A stretch of 63,708 nucleotides of DNA from Gemmatimonadaceae bacterium (GTDB lineage Bacteria > Gemmatimonadota > Gemmatimonadetes > Gemmatimonadales > Gemmatimonadaceae), in contig JALHNZ010000014.1 in the NCBI GenBank assembly GCA_022843265.1, forward strand, positions 1 to 63,708, given 5' to 3'. Position 1 is the stretch's first letter. The number at the start of each line of letters is the position of its first letter. The translations under genes and the position numbers were made by a program. This document shows positions 1-9,473 of this stretch, piece by piece. A model generated the notes under the pieces. It was not told the DNA's origin, did no database searches, and worked only from the letters and a program-made list of their open reading frames with translations.

Positions 1-212
1 CAGTAGCCGGAGCCCAAGGCCATTTGGCCTTTCGGCCTCACCGTTTCGAAAGGGGGCACGGAACGTAGGAAAGGCCGTTCAGCTCCTGCGTATATGCGCG
101 AAAAAGCGGGCTGCGTGCTCCGTGCCGTTGTCCGAATCGGTGAGGCCGAAAAGCCAAATGGCCTTGGGCTCCGGCTACTGGGCCGAATGACCGCATCAGG
201 AACGGCAACTGC
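1..212. repeat. Intergenic long inverted repeat, copy 1 (left end cut by the window)
   Basis: Positions 1-50 and about 133-180 are near-perfect reverse complements, and both contain the core GGCCATTTGGCC or its single-base variant. The right arm continues to 212 with a CGGTCATTCGGCC-type segment whose partner must lie upstream of base 1. The 80-base centre also begins and ends with complementary GGCACGGA/TCCGTGCC, so the stem could extend inward. The element ends 19 bases before the stop codon of the leftward kinase gene. Copies 2 and 3 are at 7349-7590 and 44719-44832. Confidence 0.85.
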
Positions 213-231
213 ACGACGCGACGAGAACGCG

Positions 232-2547
232 CTACAACCTCCGCATCTCCTCAGCAACATCCAGCGCCCTGCCAATATCCTTCGAAATTGCGCGCGCTTC
301 CTGCGTTGCACTGGTCACATCACCAATCGCGGCCCCAACCCCCAGCGCGCGCAGTTTCACCACATCAAGCCGCAGCGACCTGAGCGCCAGTGACGCACTC
401 TCCAGCTGTCGCTGCAGCGCATCCTGCCGCTCGACCAGTTCCTGCAACGACGCATACTGCCGCTTGAGCAACGACAAACGGCGCTCGGCTTCCACCGTGG
501 GCGACTCCATCGCTTCCGCTTCGGCAATCCGCGCTTCAAGCGATGGCAGCGAATGGGCATCCACGGCGCCGTCGAGGCGCGCGAGATTGCTCACCAGCGC
601 AGACACACGCTCCAGCAGTGCATCGGCCGTGGGGCCCACATCCGGCACCAGCTCGCGATCGGCCGCATCCAGTTTTGCCCACGTCTCGCGAATCGTGGTG
701 CAATCATCAACCGCTTCCCGCAACACGCGGCCATGCGGCGAACGCAGCACCTCGGGATCTGCCAGCAGTGCGGTTTCCTGTGCCATGCGCACGCTGCGCG
801 GACGATCATCCATGGCGGCAATTTTGTCTTGCCACGATTCGCCAATCGCGTCACGCGTGGTGAGGCCGACATCACGCAAGCGCAGCGCATCGCGCGTGAG
901 CAGCAGGCCGTTGTAGAGCGCCAGTGCACCGCCGCCGAGAAACGGAATCAGAAATCCTTCATCACCGCCCGATGCCGCCAATCCCACCAGACCGGCCGCG
1001 GAGCCGAGCAGCGAGATGCCAACCCATTTCGCGCGTCGTTTGAAGTCACGCAGCACTTCGCGCGCACGCTGCGCCTTGGTGGACTCTACCGTTGCTCGCG
1101 GTTCGTCGAGCATGTGCCCGCGAAGCACATCACGCAACCGGATGTCGTGCTCACCAAGACCAATCAGTGAGCCAACCAGACCGAGCGAAATACCAAAGCT
1201 CGGAAAAATGAACCACGGAAACCCACTCGATGTCACCATGTTGATGACAAAGAGCATGAGGATCAGCAATCCCGCTTGCACCACGCTCATGCGGAACTTG
1301 GCAATGCGTCGATTGCGTGAGATGCCTTTGCTATCAGCTGGCTCCTCGGTGGGCGCCACCGCACCGCGTGATCGGCGCAGCTGCTCGCCGGCGTACGCGA
1401 GCGATTCGTTCATGCGTTCCATCGACTCGCCGAGCGAGGTGTTGGCGCGCTTCATCGCACGGTCCGCCTGCAGGCGCGCTTGCGCGAGTTCACGTGCACC
1501 GGGTGCCGCTACGTCGTAGTGCGCCAGGTGCGGTTCTGCGCCACGCACCATGCCAACACTCTGCGCGTCGGCACCCGCTCGCAACTCCAGTGCGCGGGCC
1601 GCTCGTTGGCGATCCCGTTCCGAACGCTCACGCTCACCGGCTCGATCATCGTCATCACCGGCCCGAAGCGCCGCCGCAAATGCAGCCGCGTCTGACCAAC
1701 GCGACGCGGGTTCGCGCGAAATTGCACGCGTGATCGCATCGGTAATGCTGAATGGCAGATCCGGACGAAAGTTGGCAATCGGAAACGGCGTGCCCTGCAC
1801 ATGCTGCACGAGCATACCGGCGCTTGTTTCTGCATCGAACGGCAAACGGCCCGTGAGCATGACATAGCCCACTACGCCAAGTCCGTACACATCGCTGCGT
1901 CCATCAACATCACGCTGACCCATGGCCTGCTCGGGGCTCATGAACGCCGGCGTACCAACCGCGATTCCGGTTTGTGTCAGTCGCGCGCCGCTCTGCACCG
2001 CGTGCGCGATGCCAAAGTCAGTGACGATCGCGCGGCCGGTGGCGTGTTCGAGCAGAATGTTGTCAGGCTTGATGTCCCGGTGCACCACACCCGAGCGATG
2101 CGCGTAGGCAAGCGCATCGGCCACTTGCGCCAGCACATTGCGCACAAAGGCGAGTGGCGGTCGCGCCTCGCGCGAAAGCCGCGTCGCCAGACTTTCACCC
2201 TGGACGAGCGCCATGGCGAAGTACACAAGGCCATCCGCTTCATCCACCGCGTAGATCGGCACGATGCTCGGATGATTCAGTCGTGCTGCTGTTTGTGCCT
2301 CGCGCACAAATCGTTCGCGAATATCGCTGCGAAACGCGAGGTCGGGCGGCAGGACTTTGAGCGCGATATCACGATTGAGTCTGCGATCACGCGCGGCGTA
2401 CACGACGGCCATGCCACCGCGCCCGATTTCACGCAACCCGTCGTAGCGTTCGGCGACGGCCACGCGAACGCGAGCCAGCAGCAGCTCGCTATCGTCCGGT
2501 CGCGGCGCGCCGGAGAGCGCTGACGGATTCACGGGTGTCGCCATCAT
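232..2547 (-). CDS. Membrane-bound serine/threonine protein kinase with C-terminal coiled coil
   Basis: Hanks-type kinase of 771 residues. The glycine loop IGRGGMAVVY is near residue 41, the ATP lysine (IALKVL) near 64, then HRDIKPDN, TDFG and the activation-segment SPEQ, so it looks catalytically intact. A charged linker follows, then two hydrophobic hairpins (about 430-475 and 525-570, four membrane segments) and a helical, probably coiled-coil tail of about 200 residues. Even numbers of crossings would keep the kinase and tail on the same, cytoplasmic side. The ATG lies 3 bases after the stop of the upstream kinase, so the two form one transcription unit. The tail resembles that of the upstream kinase, suggesting tandem duplication. 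Substrate and signal are unknown. The kinase call is certain; the topology is inferred. Confidence 0.95.
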   Translation of the reverse strand: MMATPVNPSALSGAPRPDDSELLLARVRVAVAERYDGLREIGRGGMAVVYAARDRRLNRDIALKVLPPDLAFRSDIRERFVREAQTAARLNHPSIVPIYAVDEADGLVYFAMALVQGESLATRLSREARPPLAFVRNVLAQVADALAYAHRSGVVHRDIKPDNILLEHATGRAIVTDFGIAHAVQSGARLTQTGIAVGTPAFMSPEQAMGQRDVDGRSDVYGLGVVGYVMLTGRLPFDAETSAGMLVQHVQGTPFPIANFRPDLPFSITDAITRAISREPASRWSDAAAFAAALRAGDDDDRAGERERSERDRQRAARALELRAGADAQSVGMVRGAEPHLAHYDVAAPGARELAQARLQADRAMKRANTSLGESMERMNESLAYAGEQLRRSRGAVAPTEEPADSKGISRNRRIAKFRMSVVQAGLLILMLFVINMVTSSGFPWFIFPSFGISLGLVGSLIGLGEHDIRLRDVLRGHMLDEPRATVESTKAQRAREVLRDFKRRAKWVGISLLGSAAGLVGLAASGGDEGFLIPFLGGGALALYNGLLLTRDALRLRDVGLTTRDAIGESWQDKIAAMDDRPRSVRMAQETALLADPEVLRSPHGRVLREAVDDCTTIRETWAKLDAADRELVPDVGPTADALLERVSALVSNLARLDGAVDAHSLPSLEARIAEAEAMESPTVEAERRLSLLKRQYASLQELVERQDALQRQLESASLALRSLRLDVVKLRALGVGAAIGDVTSATQEARAISKDIGRALDVAEEMRRL

Positions 2548-2550
2548 CGC

Positions 2551-4566
2551 CTAACGCGACGATCCAGCACCGCGTGCCGACGTGAGTTCGCGTACTTCCT
2601 GCGCCGCTTCCACGACACGATCCACTTCGCGCGCCACGGCCATGGCCTGTTCGGCAACCAGCGTCACGCTTTGCACCGTACTGCCGCCGGTACGCAACCG
2701 CACCAGATCCAGTCGAATGTTTTCGAGCGCGAGCGTGCACGAATCGATTCGGGCCCGTGCATCTTCGCGCTTGCGTTCATACTCAACCGCCGCACGACGT
2801 TCGCGGCGCAGCAATGCAAGTCGACGCACGCGCGTGTCCGAGCCCGCTTCGAGCGGATTGGCGGCCGCTTCGAGGCGTTCGATCTCGGCATCAATCGACG
2901 CCATTGGTTTCGCTGTCAGCGCTTCGTCATGCAGCGTAATGGACTGCGCTAACTGCTCGACCTTTTGTACCAGCGCGTTGGCGGTCTGCGCTACGTCGGG
3001 AATCTTGCCGCGATCGCCAGCGGGCAGTGTCGCCAGCAGTCGCACGATCTCGTCGCGAGCGCCGCGTGCGCCGTCAACGACCGGACCATGTGCGCCGAAT
3101 GACGCGGGCGTCATGGGGACGGCGCCAGGCGCAATGCCGCGCACCGGCGAACGTGGCGAGAGCGCGCCGGCGAGCCCCGCACCGGTGCGACCCAGGGCCC
3201 GCAGCTCGTCGCGCTTCTTGGCGGAGAACGCAGAGTGCACAGAGTCTCCGACGTCCGACATTACGTCGCCAAACATGCGGTCCCGCGGCTGTCGCAGCAC
3301 ATCGCGCCAGTCAAAGCCGTCGGACCACAACTTGGCGTATTGATACGACAACACAATCGACCAGATCGCGGTGATCGGCAAAAAATTCGAACCGGCGAAG
3401 ATCGACACCACAATCATCACACCATTCACAAACAGAAACGGCGCAAGCTTGCTGCGGAACTTCTGCACGATCGGTGCTTCCCACCGCACCAGTTCTTCCG
3501 CCGTGGGCACGTACTGATCACCATCAAGCGGCGTGTAGGCACCGCTCGACGTGCGCGGCAGTGTGGCGGCGGCCAACGGCTGTCGCGACGCGAGCGGCGC
3601 GGTGGCCGGCACACTGGCACCGACATTCACATTGGCTTGCAGCGGACGCGTGGTCCGCGACGGCATCGACGAAAATGTGGCCGATGGCACAATGCCTGAA
3701 CGCAGTGCCTGCGCAAACTCGGCCGCGCTCTGAAAACGATGGCTCGGATCTTTTTCGAGCAGTCGCATCACCATGGCCGCAAGAATGGGCGGCGTATCAG
3801 GACGACGCTCTTCCACCGGCACGGGTGTTTCGGTGAGATGCTTGACCAGCAACACTGGTGTCGTATTGCCGGTAAACGGCGGCTCCCCGGCGAGCATCTG
3901 ATACGCCACGATGCCGAGCGCATACAAGTCCGTCCGCCCGTCAATGTCGCGATCACCCGACGCCTGCTCCGGCGACATATAGGCCGGAGTGCCAATCGCC
4001 AGACCGGTGGCGGTGAGCCGTGAACCGTCGCCGCCTTCACCGCCCTCGGCCGCGCGCGCAATGCCAAAGTCTGTGACCAGCGCACGTCCGTCGAGCGCGT
4101 CAATCAGAATATTGTCGGGCTTGATATCGCGATGGATCACTCCGCGCGCGTGCGCGTACGTGAGCGCGTCCGCGACTTCCATGAGGTAGCGCTGAATCTC
4201 GGTGGGCGGTAGCGGACCACGTTTGCGCAGCTGTGTGGCGAGATTATCGCCGTCGACACACGCCATCACGAAAAACACCAGGTTACCGATCTCATCAACG
4301 GAATAGATCGGCACGATGTTCGGATGACTCAGCTGCGCGGCGGTTTCGGCCTCGCGCTGAAAGCGCTGACGCACATCGCGACGAAACGCGAGTTCAGGCG
4401 GCAGCAGCTTGATGGCCACCGGACGCTTGAGACGTTTGTCGATGGCGCGGTAGACCACGCCCATTCCACCACGACCGATTTCGCGCTCAACATCGTACGT
4501 AGCGGCGAGGGTGCGTTGGACGTGTTCTCTGAGTTCTGCGTCGCTCGAGGCGGCGGAATCGTGCAC
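2551..4566 (-). CDS. Membrane-bound serine/threonine protein kinase (first of tandem pair)
   Basis: Hanks-type kinase. Counting from a GTG at 4566, the glycine loop IGRGGMGVVY is near residue 31, the ATP lysine near 53, HRDIKPDN near 144-151 and DFG near 166. A Ser/Pro/Ala-rich linker leads to one hydrophobic hairpin (about 375-420), then a predicted coiled coil with the same IPDV...TA.AL pattern as its downstream neighbour. The open frame continues upstream to an ATG at 4683, but those 39 residues look non-coding (Cys/Arg/Thr-rich), so the GTG is preferred. Neither start has a clear ribosome-binding site. It is divergent from lon and the first gene of a two-kinase operon. Confidence 0.93.
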   Translation of the reverse strand: MHDSAASSDAELREHVQRTLAATYDVEREIGRGGMGVVYRAIDKRLKRPVAIKLLPPELAFRRDVRQRFQREAETAAQLSHPNIVPIYSVDEIGNLVFFVMACVDGDNLATQLRKRGPLPPTEIQRYLMEVADALTYAHARGVIHRDIKPDNILIDALDGRALVTDFGIARAAEGGEGGDGSRLTATGLAIGTPAYMSPEQASGDRDIDGRTDLYALGIVAYQMLAGEPPFTGNTTPVLLVKHLTETPVPVEERRPDTPPILAAMVMRLLEKDPSHRFQSAAEFAQALRSGIVPSATFSSMPSRTTRPLQANVNVGASVPATAPLASRQPLAAATLPRTSSGAYTPLDGDQYVPTAEELVRWEAPIVQKFRSKLAPFLFVNGVMIVVSIFAGSNFLPITAIWSIVLSYQYAKLWSDGFDWRDVLRQPRDRMFGDVMSDVGDSVHSAFSAKKRDELRALGRTGAGLAGALSPRSPVRGIAPGAVPMTPASFGAHGPVVDGARGARDEIVRLLATLPAGDRGKIPDVAQTANALVQKVEQLAQSITLHDEALTAKPMASIDAEIERLEAAANPLEAGSDTRVRRLALLRRERRAAVEYERKREDARARIDSCTLALENIRLDLVRLRTGGSTVQSVTLVAEQAMAVAREVDRVVEAAQEVRELTSARGAGSSR

Positions 4567-4716
4567 GCGCTTGGGATCCAGGGACAGAAGCGGGGAGGCG
4601 ACCCGATGGGTCACGGTAGTGTAGCACAACGAGACGGCGATACAACAGCCGGTCCGCCTCGTCGGCAGCCGGGTAGACATCACTACGTCACGAGGTCATG
4701 GGAAAGTTGCAGAGTC

Positions 4717-4729
4717 TGCCACAGTGGCA
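4717..4729. promoter_or_regulatory. 13-bp perfect palindrome between kinase operon and lon
   Basis: TGCCAC-A-GTGGCA lies in the divergent region upstream of lon (start 4800) and of the kinase operon. It could bind a dimeric regulator of either gene. It is short enough to be chance, and it does not match the CIRCE heat-shock operator. Confidence 0.35.
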
Positions 4730-4799
4730 CACTCCGGTGGGTGCGAATCGTGCTCCTGACATGCACATTCTCTTTTCTCCCGAGCCAGGAAGTCACTTT

Positions 4800-7343
4800 A
4801 TGGGCGAGCGTCAAACCCTACCCGTCCTGCCCCTTCGTGGGACGGTCATGTTCCCCGGCATCACCGCGCCGATTGCCGCGGGACGCCCGGGCACACTGCG
4901 TGCGATCGAGGCCGCCCTGAAAGGCGACCGGGTCGTGTTCGCCGTGGCCCAGCGGGACAACACCGAGGAGCCGTCGTCGGATATCCTCTACAGCATGGGC
5001 GTGATTGCCCGCATTGGACAGATCCAGCGAGGCCTGGGTGGCGTGCAGCTGCTGCTTCAGGGCGAGCAGCGAGCCACGGCCCTTCACTATTCGGAGTCTG
5101 ACGGCCATTTGCAGGCGGTCGTGGTCGCGGCCGACGAAATGCTGCCACTGGAGCCCAAAGACCCGGCCTTCGAGGCGCTCCATAAGGAGACGCGCGAGCG
5201 CGCCGCCGAGTTGGGTGAGAAGCGGGGTTTGCCGGAAGAGGTGCTGCATCAGGTACTCGACTCAGTCACCGAGCCCGGCCGATTCTCGGATCTGGTGGCC
5301 GGCTACATCGAGCTGACCGTGCCTGAGAAGCAGGGACTGTTGGAGACGCTCTCCGTTGAGGAGCGCCTCCGCCGCGTGCTGGTGCATGTGCAGCGTCAGA
5401 TCGGCCTGCTGGAAGCGCAGGAAGACATCAAGTCGCAGGTGCAGGAAGAGTTGGGCGAGCGGCAGCGCGAAATGTTTTTGCGTGAGCAGCTCAAGGCGAT
5501 TCAAAAAGAGCTGGGCGACGACGATCAGTCCAAGGAAATCGAGGAGCTGCGCGAAAAACTGAACGCGCTGCAGCTTCCGAAAGAAGCGCGCGCGGAAGTG
5601 GAGCGTGAACTCGGACGATTGGAGCGTACGGGCCGCGAGTCGATGGAGGCGCAGGTCATTCGTACCTATCTCGAGTGGATCGCCGAATTGCCGTGGAACA
5701 CGCGCTCTGACGACCACCTCGATCTCGCGGGCGCGCAGCACATTCTTGATGACGATCACTACGGTCTCAAGGACGTCAAGGATCGCGTGCTCGAGTTCCT
5801 GGCAGTGCGTCAGCTTCGTGCCCAGCAGTTGGCCGAAGAAGTGGCGACCACCGGCGAGTTTCCGGCGTCCAAGTTGCGCGATGAAGACAGTGCCAAGGCG
5901 CATGACGATCGCACCATCACGGACACACGTGAGGCGAAAGCGCGCGCCATGGCAAAAGGGCCGATTCTGCTCTTTACCGGTCCGCCAGGCGTAGGCAAAA
6001 CGTCCATCGCGAAATCCGTTGCGCGGGCGCTCGGTCGCGAGTACGTGCGCGTGGCCCTCGGTGGCGCGCGTGATGAGGCCGACATTCGTGGCCATCGTCG
6101 GACCTACGTGGGTGCACTGCCCGGTCGTATTGTGGCCGGCATGAAGCAGGCGGGCACCAAGAACCCGGTGTTCCTGCTCGACGAAATCGACAAGCTGGGT
6201 TCGTCGTTTCAGGGCGACCCATCGAGCGCGTTGCTCGAAGTGCTGGATCCGGCGCAAAACGATTCGTTTACCGATCACTATCTCGGCATTCCGTTTGACC
6301 TGAGCGAAGTCCTGTTCATCGCCACGTCCAACTTTGTGCAGAATATTCCGGGCCCGCTGCTTGACCGTATGGAAGTGGTGGACTTCAGTGGTTACACCGA
6401 GCGTGAGAAGCTGGAGATCGCCAAGAAGTATCTCATTCCGCGTCAGCTCGAAGAATCCGGTTTGTCAGGACGCAATCTTGAGTTCGACGATGACGCCGTG
6501 AACAAGGTGATCACCGAGTACACGCGCGAAAGTGGTGTGCGTCAGTTGGAGCGTCAGCTCGGTGCGGTCGCGCGCAAAGTCGCGCGTCGGGTTGCCTCGG
6601 GTGACGAAGCGGTACTCGCCGATAATCGGGTGAGTGCCGAAGAAGTACGCGAGTTGCTGGGCCGTCCGAAGGTGCATCCGGAGCACGTGGCCGAGCACGA
6701 CGAGGTCGGTATTGCGTCGGGCATGTACTACACGCCAATGGGCGGCGACATCATGTTCGTGGAAGCGTCGATCCGTCGCAGCGCCGCTTCCCGTCCGCGT
6801 GACGGTGAGGAATCGGAGAATGTGCGCGTAGGCCCGATTTCACTCATCCTCACCGGTCAGCTTGGTGATGTGATGAAGGAAAGCGCGCGCGCCGCGCTGA
6901 CGTATGCCACGAACAACGCGGAGCTGCTCGGCATTCCAGCTGATCGACTCGCGCGTGCGAGCGAGGCACACATTCACGTACCAGCCGGAGCGATTCCGAA
7001 GGATGGGCCGAGTGCCGGCATTGCGATCGCCACGGCGCTGGTGTCCGAAATGTCGAATCGCAAAGTGCGTCGCGATGTGGCGATGACGGGCGAGATCACG
7101 CTACGCGGTCGCGTGCTGCCGATTGGCGGGCTGAAAGAAAAAGTGCTCGGCGCACATCGCGCGGGCGTGACGACCATCATTTTGCCGAAGAGCAACTTTG
7201 ATGACCTCGAGGATGTCCCGCAGGATGTGAAGGATACGTTGACGTTCCACCCGGTAGAGACACTGCAGGAAGTGCTGAAGATCGCGCTGGTCGGTGGCGG
7301 CGTGCACGAGGCAGTCGAAGAGCCGGAGTTAGTTGGGGTGTAG
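4800..7343 (+). CDS. lon: ATP-dependent endopeptidase Lon
   Basis: LonA protease, an ATP-driven cytoplasmic protease that removes misfolded and regulatory proteins. It has the N-terminal substrate domain, a long coiled-coil section (EELGERQREMFLREQLKAIQ), an AAA+ module with Walker A GPPGVGKTS near residue 393 and Walker B VFLLDEIDK, and the C-terminal peptidase domain. The catalytic serine lies in KDGPSAGIA and the lysine in GGLKEK. Length is 847 residues. Walker A lies later than in typical LonA because of a hydrophilic insert of about 40 residues just before it. The ATG at 4800 is chosen because AGGA lies about 10 bases upstream and MGERQTLPVLPLRG is the usual Lon N-terminus; upstream in-frame ATGs add an unconserved leader. 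It stands alone and is divergent from the kinases. Confidence 0.97.
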   Translation: MGERQTLPVLPLRGTVMFPGITAPIAAGRPGTLRAIEAALKGDRVVFAVAQRDNTEEPSSDILYSMGVIARIGQIQRGLGGVQLLLQGEQRATALHYSESDGHLQAVVVAADEMLPLEPKDPAFEALHKETRERAAELGEKRGLPEEVLHQVLDSVTEPGRFSDLVAGYIELTVPEKQGLLETLSVEERLRRVLVHVQRQIGLLEAQEDIKSQVQEELGERQREMFLREQLKAIQKELGDDDQSKEIEELREKLNALQLPKEARAEVERELGRLERTGRESMEAQVIRTYLEWIAELPWNTRSDDHLDLAGAQHILDDDHYGLKDVKDRVLEFLAVRQLRAQQLAEEVATTGEFPASKLRDEDSAKAHDDRTITDTREAKARAMAKGPILLFTGPPGVGKTSIAKSVARALGREYVRVALGGARDEADIRGHRRTYVGALPGRIVAGMKQAGTKNPVFLLDEIDKLGSSFQGDPSSALLEVLDPAQNDSFTDHYLGIPFDLSEVLFIATSNFVQNIPGPLLDRMEVVDFSGYTEREKLEIAKKYLIPRQLEESGLSGRNLEFDDDAVNKVITEYTRESGVRQLERQLGAVARKVARRVASGDEAVLADNRVSAEEVRELLGRPKVHPEHVAEHDEVGIASGMYYTPMGGDIMFVEASIRRSAASRPRDGEESENVRVGPISLILTGQLGDVMKESARAALTYATNNAELLGIPADRLARASEAHIHVPAGAIPKDGPSAGIAIATALVSEMSNRKVRRDVAMTGEITLRGRVLPIGGLKEKVLGAHRAGVTTIILPKSNFDDLEDVPQDVKDTLTFHPVETLQEVLKIALVGGGVHEAVEEPELVGV

Positions 7344-7348
7344 TTGCA

Positions 7349-7590
7349 GTTGCAGTAACTGATTCGGTCATTCGGCCCCGTTGAGGGAGCCCACGGCCAT
7401 TTGGCCTTTCGGCCTTACCGTTTCGAAACGTTGCACCCAGAGAAAACGCAGCCCGGAGATCAGCGCTACTGGCGAAGATCCTCCGGGCTGTTTGGTATCA
7501 GTGTGCGAGCATTCGAAACGGTGAGGCCGAAAGGCCAAATGGCCGTGGGCCCCCGCAGGTGGGCCGAATGACCGAATCAGGAACTGCAAC
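7349..7590. repeat. Intergenic long inverted repeat, copy 2 (complete)
   Basis: This is the best-preserved copy. The left arm 7349-7427 and right arm 7512-7590 (79 bases each) are reverse complements with few mismatches, starting GTTGCAGT and carrying TGATTCGGTCATTCGGCCC and the GGCCATTTGGCC core. The 84-base centre holds an independent 10-bp hairpin at 7449-7490. The element fills nearly the whole gap between the convergent lon and amine-oxidase genes. It encodes no protein. Confidence 0.9.
7449..7490. terminator. Hairpin inside repeat copy 2, probable terminator
   Basis: CAGCCCGGAG pairs perfectly with CTCCGGGCTG around a 22-base loop and is followed by TTTGG. It lies between the 3' ends of lon and the amine oxidase gene and could stop transcription from either side. 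The T-run is short, so efficiency is uncertain. Confidence 0.6.
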
Positions 7591-7595
7591 AGCGA

Positions 7596-9245
7596 TCAGC
7601 GCCCCGCAGCAACCATCTCCCGAATCCTCTCCGCCGCCTTCTCCCCCGTCTCGCATCCACCTTCCATGTACCCCTGCGCATCCAGCGAGCAGTGCTCACC
7701 GGCAAAGTGCAGCGTATCCACCGATTCTCCCTCAAGCCCACGCACGGTCGTCCACTGCCCCGCCAGATAACTCGCATAACTCCCGCGCACCCAGCGATTG
7801 GTCGGCCAATGGAATCGCGTCTCTGTCATTCCCTCACGCGCAGCCTGCACACCAGGGAAAATTTTCTCGAGGTCGCGCACCAGCGCATTCGCCTGTTCCG
7901 CCGCCGAGCCCTGCGCCACCGCGACGCCATGCGCTCCACCACTGAAGTTGGTGAGTATTCCCGCGCGCCCCGATTGCAGCCGACTCGTCTCCCACACGAG
8001 CTGAAACGGCAGATTCGTGACCACGCTGCCGTTTGATCCGTGTTGCTCACGCCACGGCCGCGATGAAAATCCGATCATCAACTTCGCGTTCGTACCGTAA
8101 CCCAACTCGGAAATCGCGCGCCGTTTGGCCTGGGACATCGGTACATCAAGCTGCACATCACGCAACACGGTAAATGGCATGGCCAGCACCACATGGCGCG
8201 CAATCACGGTGCGCACGCCGCTGTCACGACGGAAGGTGAGTGTGTGCCGTCCGTCGGCACGTCGCGTCACCGCTTCGAGCACCGTGCTCGTTTCGATCTG
8301 ATCTGCGACGCGTTCGGCAAGCGTACTCACGATGCGATCGTTGCCACCTTGCACATGGAATCGTTCGTCGCTGTCACCGAACACACGGAACGGTGGCGCA
8401 TCCGGATCGATCATCAACAAAAAGTTGAGCGCCGACTGACGTTGCGGCTCAAGTCCGTACTCCGTGGTGTAGGCGACATCGAGCAACTTGCGCAGCCAGC
8501 CGCTCACCCCTTCACGATCAAACCACTCGGCGAGCGTCATGCGGTCCAGCGAAGCGGCGCCTTGCGGTGCCAACGCGGTGGGATCGAACTCGTCTCCAAA
8601 CGGCTCGATGGTAGCGAGAATCCGTTTGGCTAACGGAAGAAACGCGGTGATGAGATCTTCCTCGCTGCGCTTCGCACCGTCAACAAACCACACCGTCTCA
8701 TCAAGTGCGGGATCATCGGTCGCAAGGTCGTTCAACGGAATGTTCAACTCCTGCGCCAACGCTCGAATCTGCGTGTGTCCGGTGTCAATGAGTTCACCGC
8801 CCAGCTCACACACCTGTCCATCGGCAAAATGGTTGCGCAGCGAGAACATGCGACCGCCGGTGCGCGACTGCGCCTCAATGACGCGAACGGCGATGCCAGC
8901 CTGACGCAATCGGTACGCGCACGTGAGGCCCGCGATTCCGGCACCAACAATCACCACAGGCTCGCCATCATTGAGGCGCGATGGGGCGGGTAGGGCACCC
9001 GCCGCTCCGCCCGCGCGACCAGCGGGCGCGCATGCTCCAGCGGCGAGCAGCGCGACCGCGGCCGACGAACCGGCGACGAAGTGCCGTCGAGAAAGCGAGG
9101 ACGTTTCCCGCCACTCGTCGTGCACCTCGCGGGTTGGTGTGTCGGTACGTGCCGCGTGTCGCGCGAGTTGCAGCGAACGGCGGATGAGCGAAAAAAGTGG
9201 GGTGCGAGACACGGCGTGCGCTCCGTTTGGCAATTGATCGGCCAA
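7596..9245 (-). CDS. Exported FAD-dependent amine oxidase
   Basis: Flavin monoamine-oxidase family (amino_oxidase fold). A twin-arginine signal SRRHFVAG is followed by a hydrophobic stretch ending in LAAGAC, so it is probably a Tat substrate and possibly a lipoprotein. The Rossmann motif VVIVGAGIAGLTCAYRL and the E/GGR motif of the FAD-binding fold come next. The C-terminus has the FAGEHCS...GYMEGG segment typical of the family's second FAD-contact region. Such enzymes oxidise amines to aldehydes/imines with release of peroxide; the substrate here cannot be read. The ATG at 9245 leaves a long region before the twin arginines, and a GTG at 9125 would give a more usual Tat leader. Confidence 0.88.
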   Translation of the reverse strand: MADQLPNGAHAVSRTPLFSLIRRSLQLARHAARTDTPTREVHDEWRETSSLSRRHFVAGSSAAVALLAAGACAPAGRAGGAAGALPAPSRLNDGEPVVIVGAGIAGLTCAYRLRQAGIAVRVIEAQSRTGGRMFSLRNHFADGQVCELGGELIDTGHTQIRALAQELNIPLNDLATDDPALDETVWFVDGAKRSEEDLITAFLPLAKRILATIEPFGDEFDPTALAPQGAASLDRMTLAEWFDREGVSGWLRKLLDVAYTTEYGLEPQRQSALNFLLMIDPDAPPFRVFGDSDERFHVQGGNDRIVSTLAERVADQIETSTVLEAVTRRADGRHTLTFRRDSGVRTVIARHVVLAMPFTVLRDVQLDVPMSQAKRRAISELGYGTNAKLMIGFSSRPWREQHGSNGSVVTNLPFQLVWETSRLQSGRAGILTNFSGGAHGVAVAQGSAAEQANALVRDLEKIFPGVQAAREGMTETRFHWPTNRWVRGSYASYLAGQWTTVRGLEGESVDTLHFAGEHCSLDAQGYMEGGCETGEKAAERIREMVAAGR

Positions 9246-9473
9246 ACTTCCTCATCGGTGTGGCATCAGACAAGGGTGACGGAACAGTTCCCGCCGCCGC
9301 GGGTTCAGTCAGAAGCGCCCGGATCCCGCATCGCCACGATCAGGTCACATTTCTGCTGCGGGTTGCTTCGGGCACGCGCCCGTGCGAGAATGCGCTATGG
9401 TGAGCCAGTCGACGCCCACCGCTGGAACGCGGGAACGCGTACCGATCCATGATTCCCTTCGCAGGAGGTTCTG

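Noticed and set aside
94-393. Small plus-strand open frame starting in repeat copy 1
   Set aside because: It crosses the repeat and runs antisense to the kinase gene; no motif.
5262-6278. Long open frame antisense to lon (338 residues)
   Set aside because: It lies wholly inside lon. Its composition (His/Arg/Leu-rich) is typical of the reverse strand of GC-rich genes, and it has no recognisable motifs.
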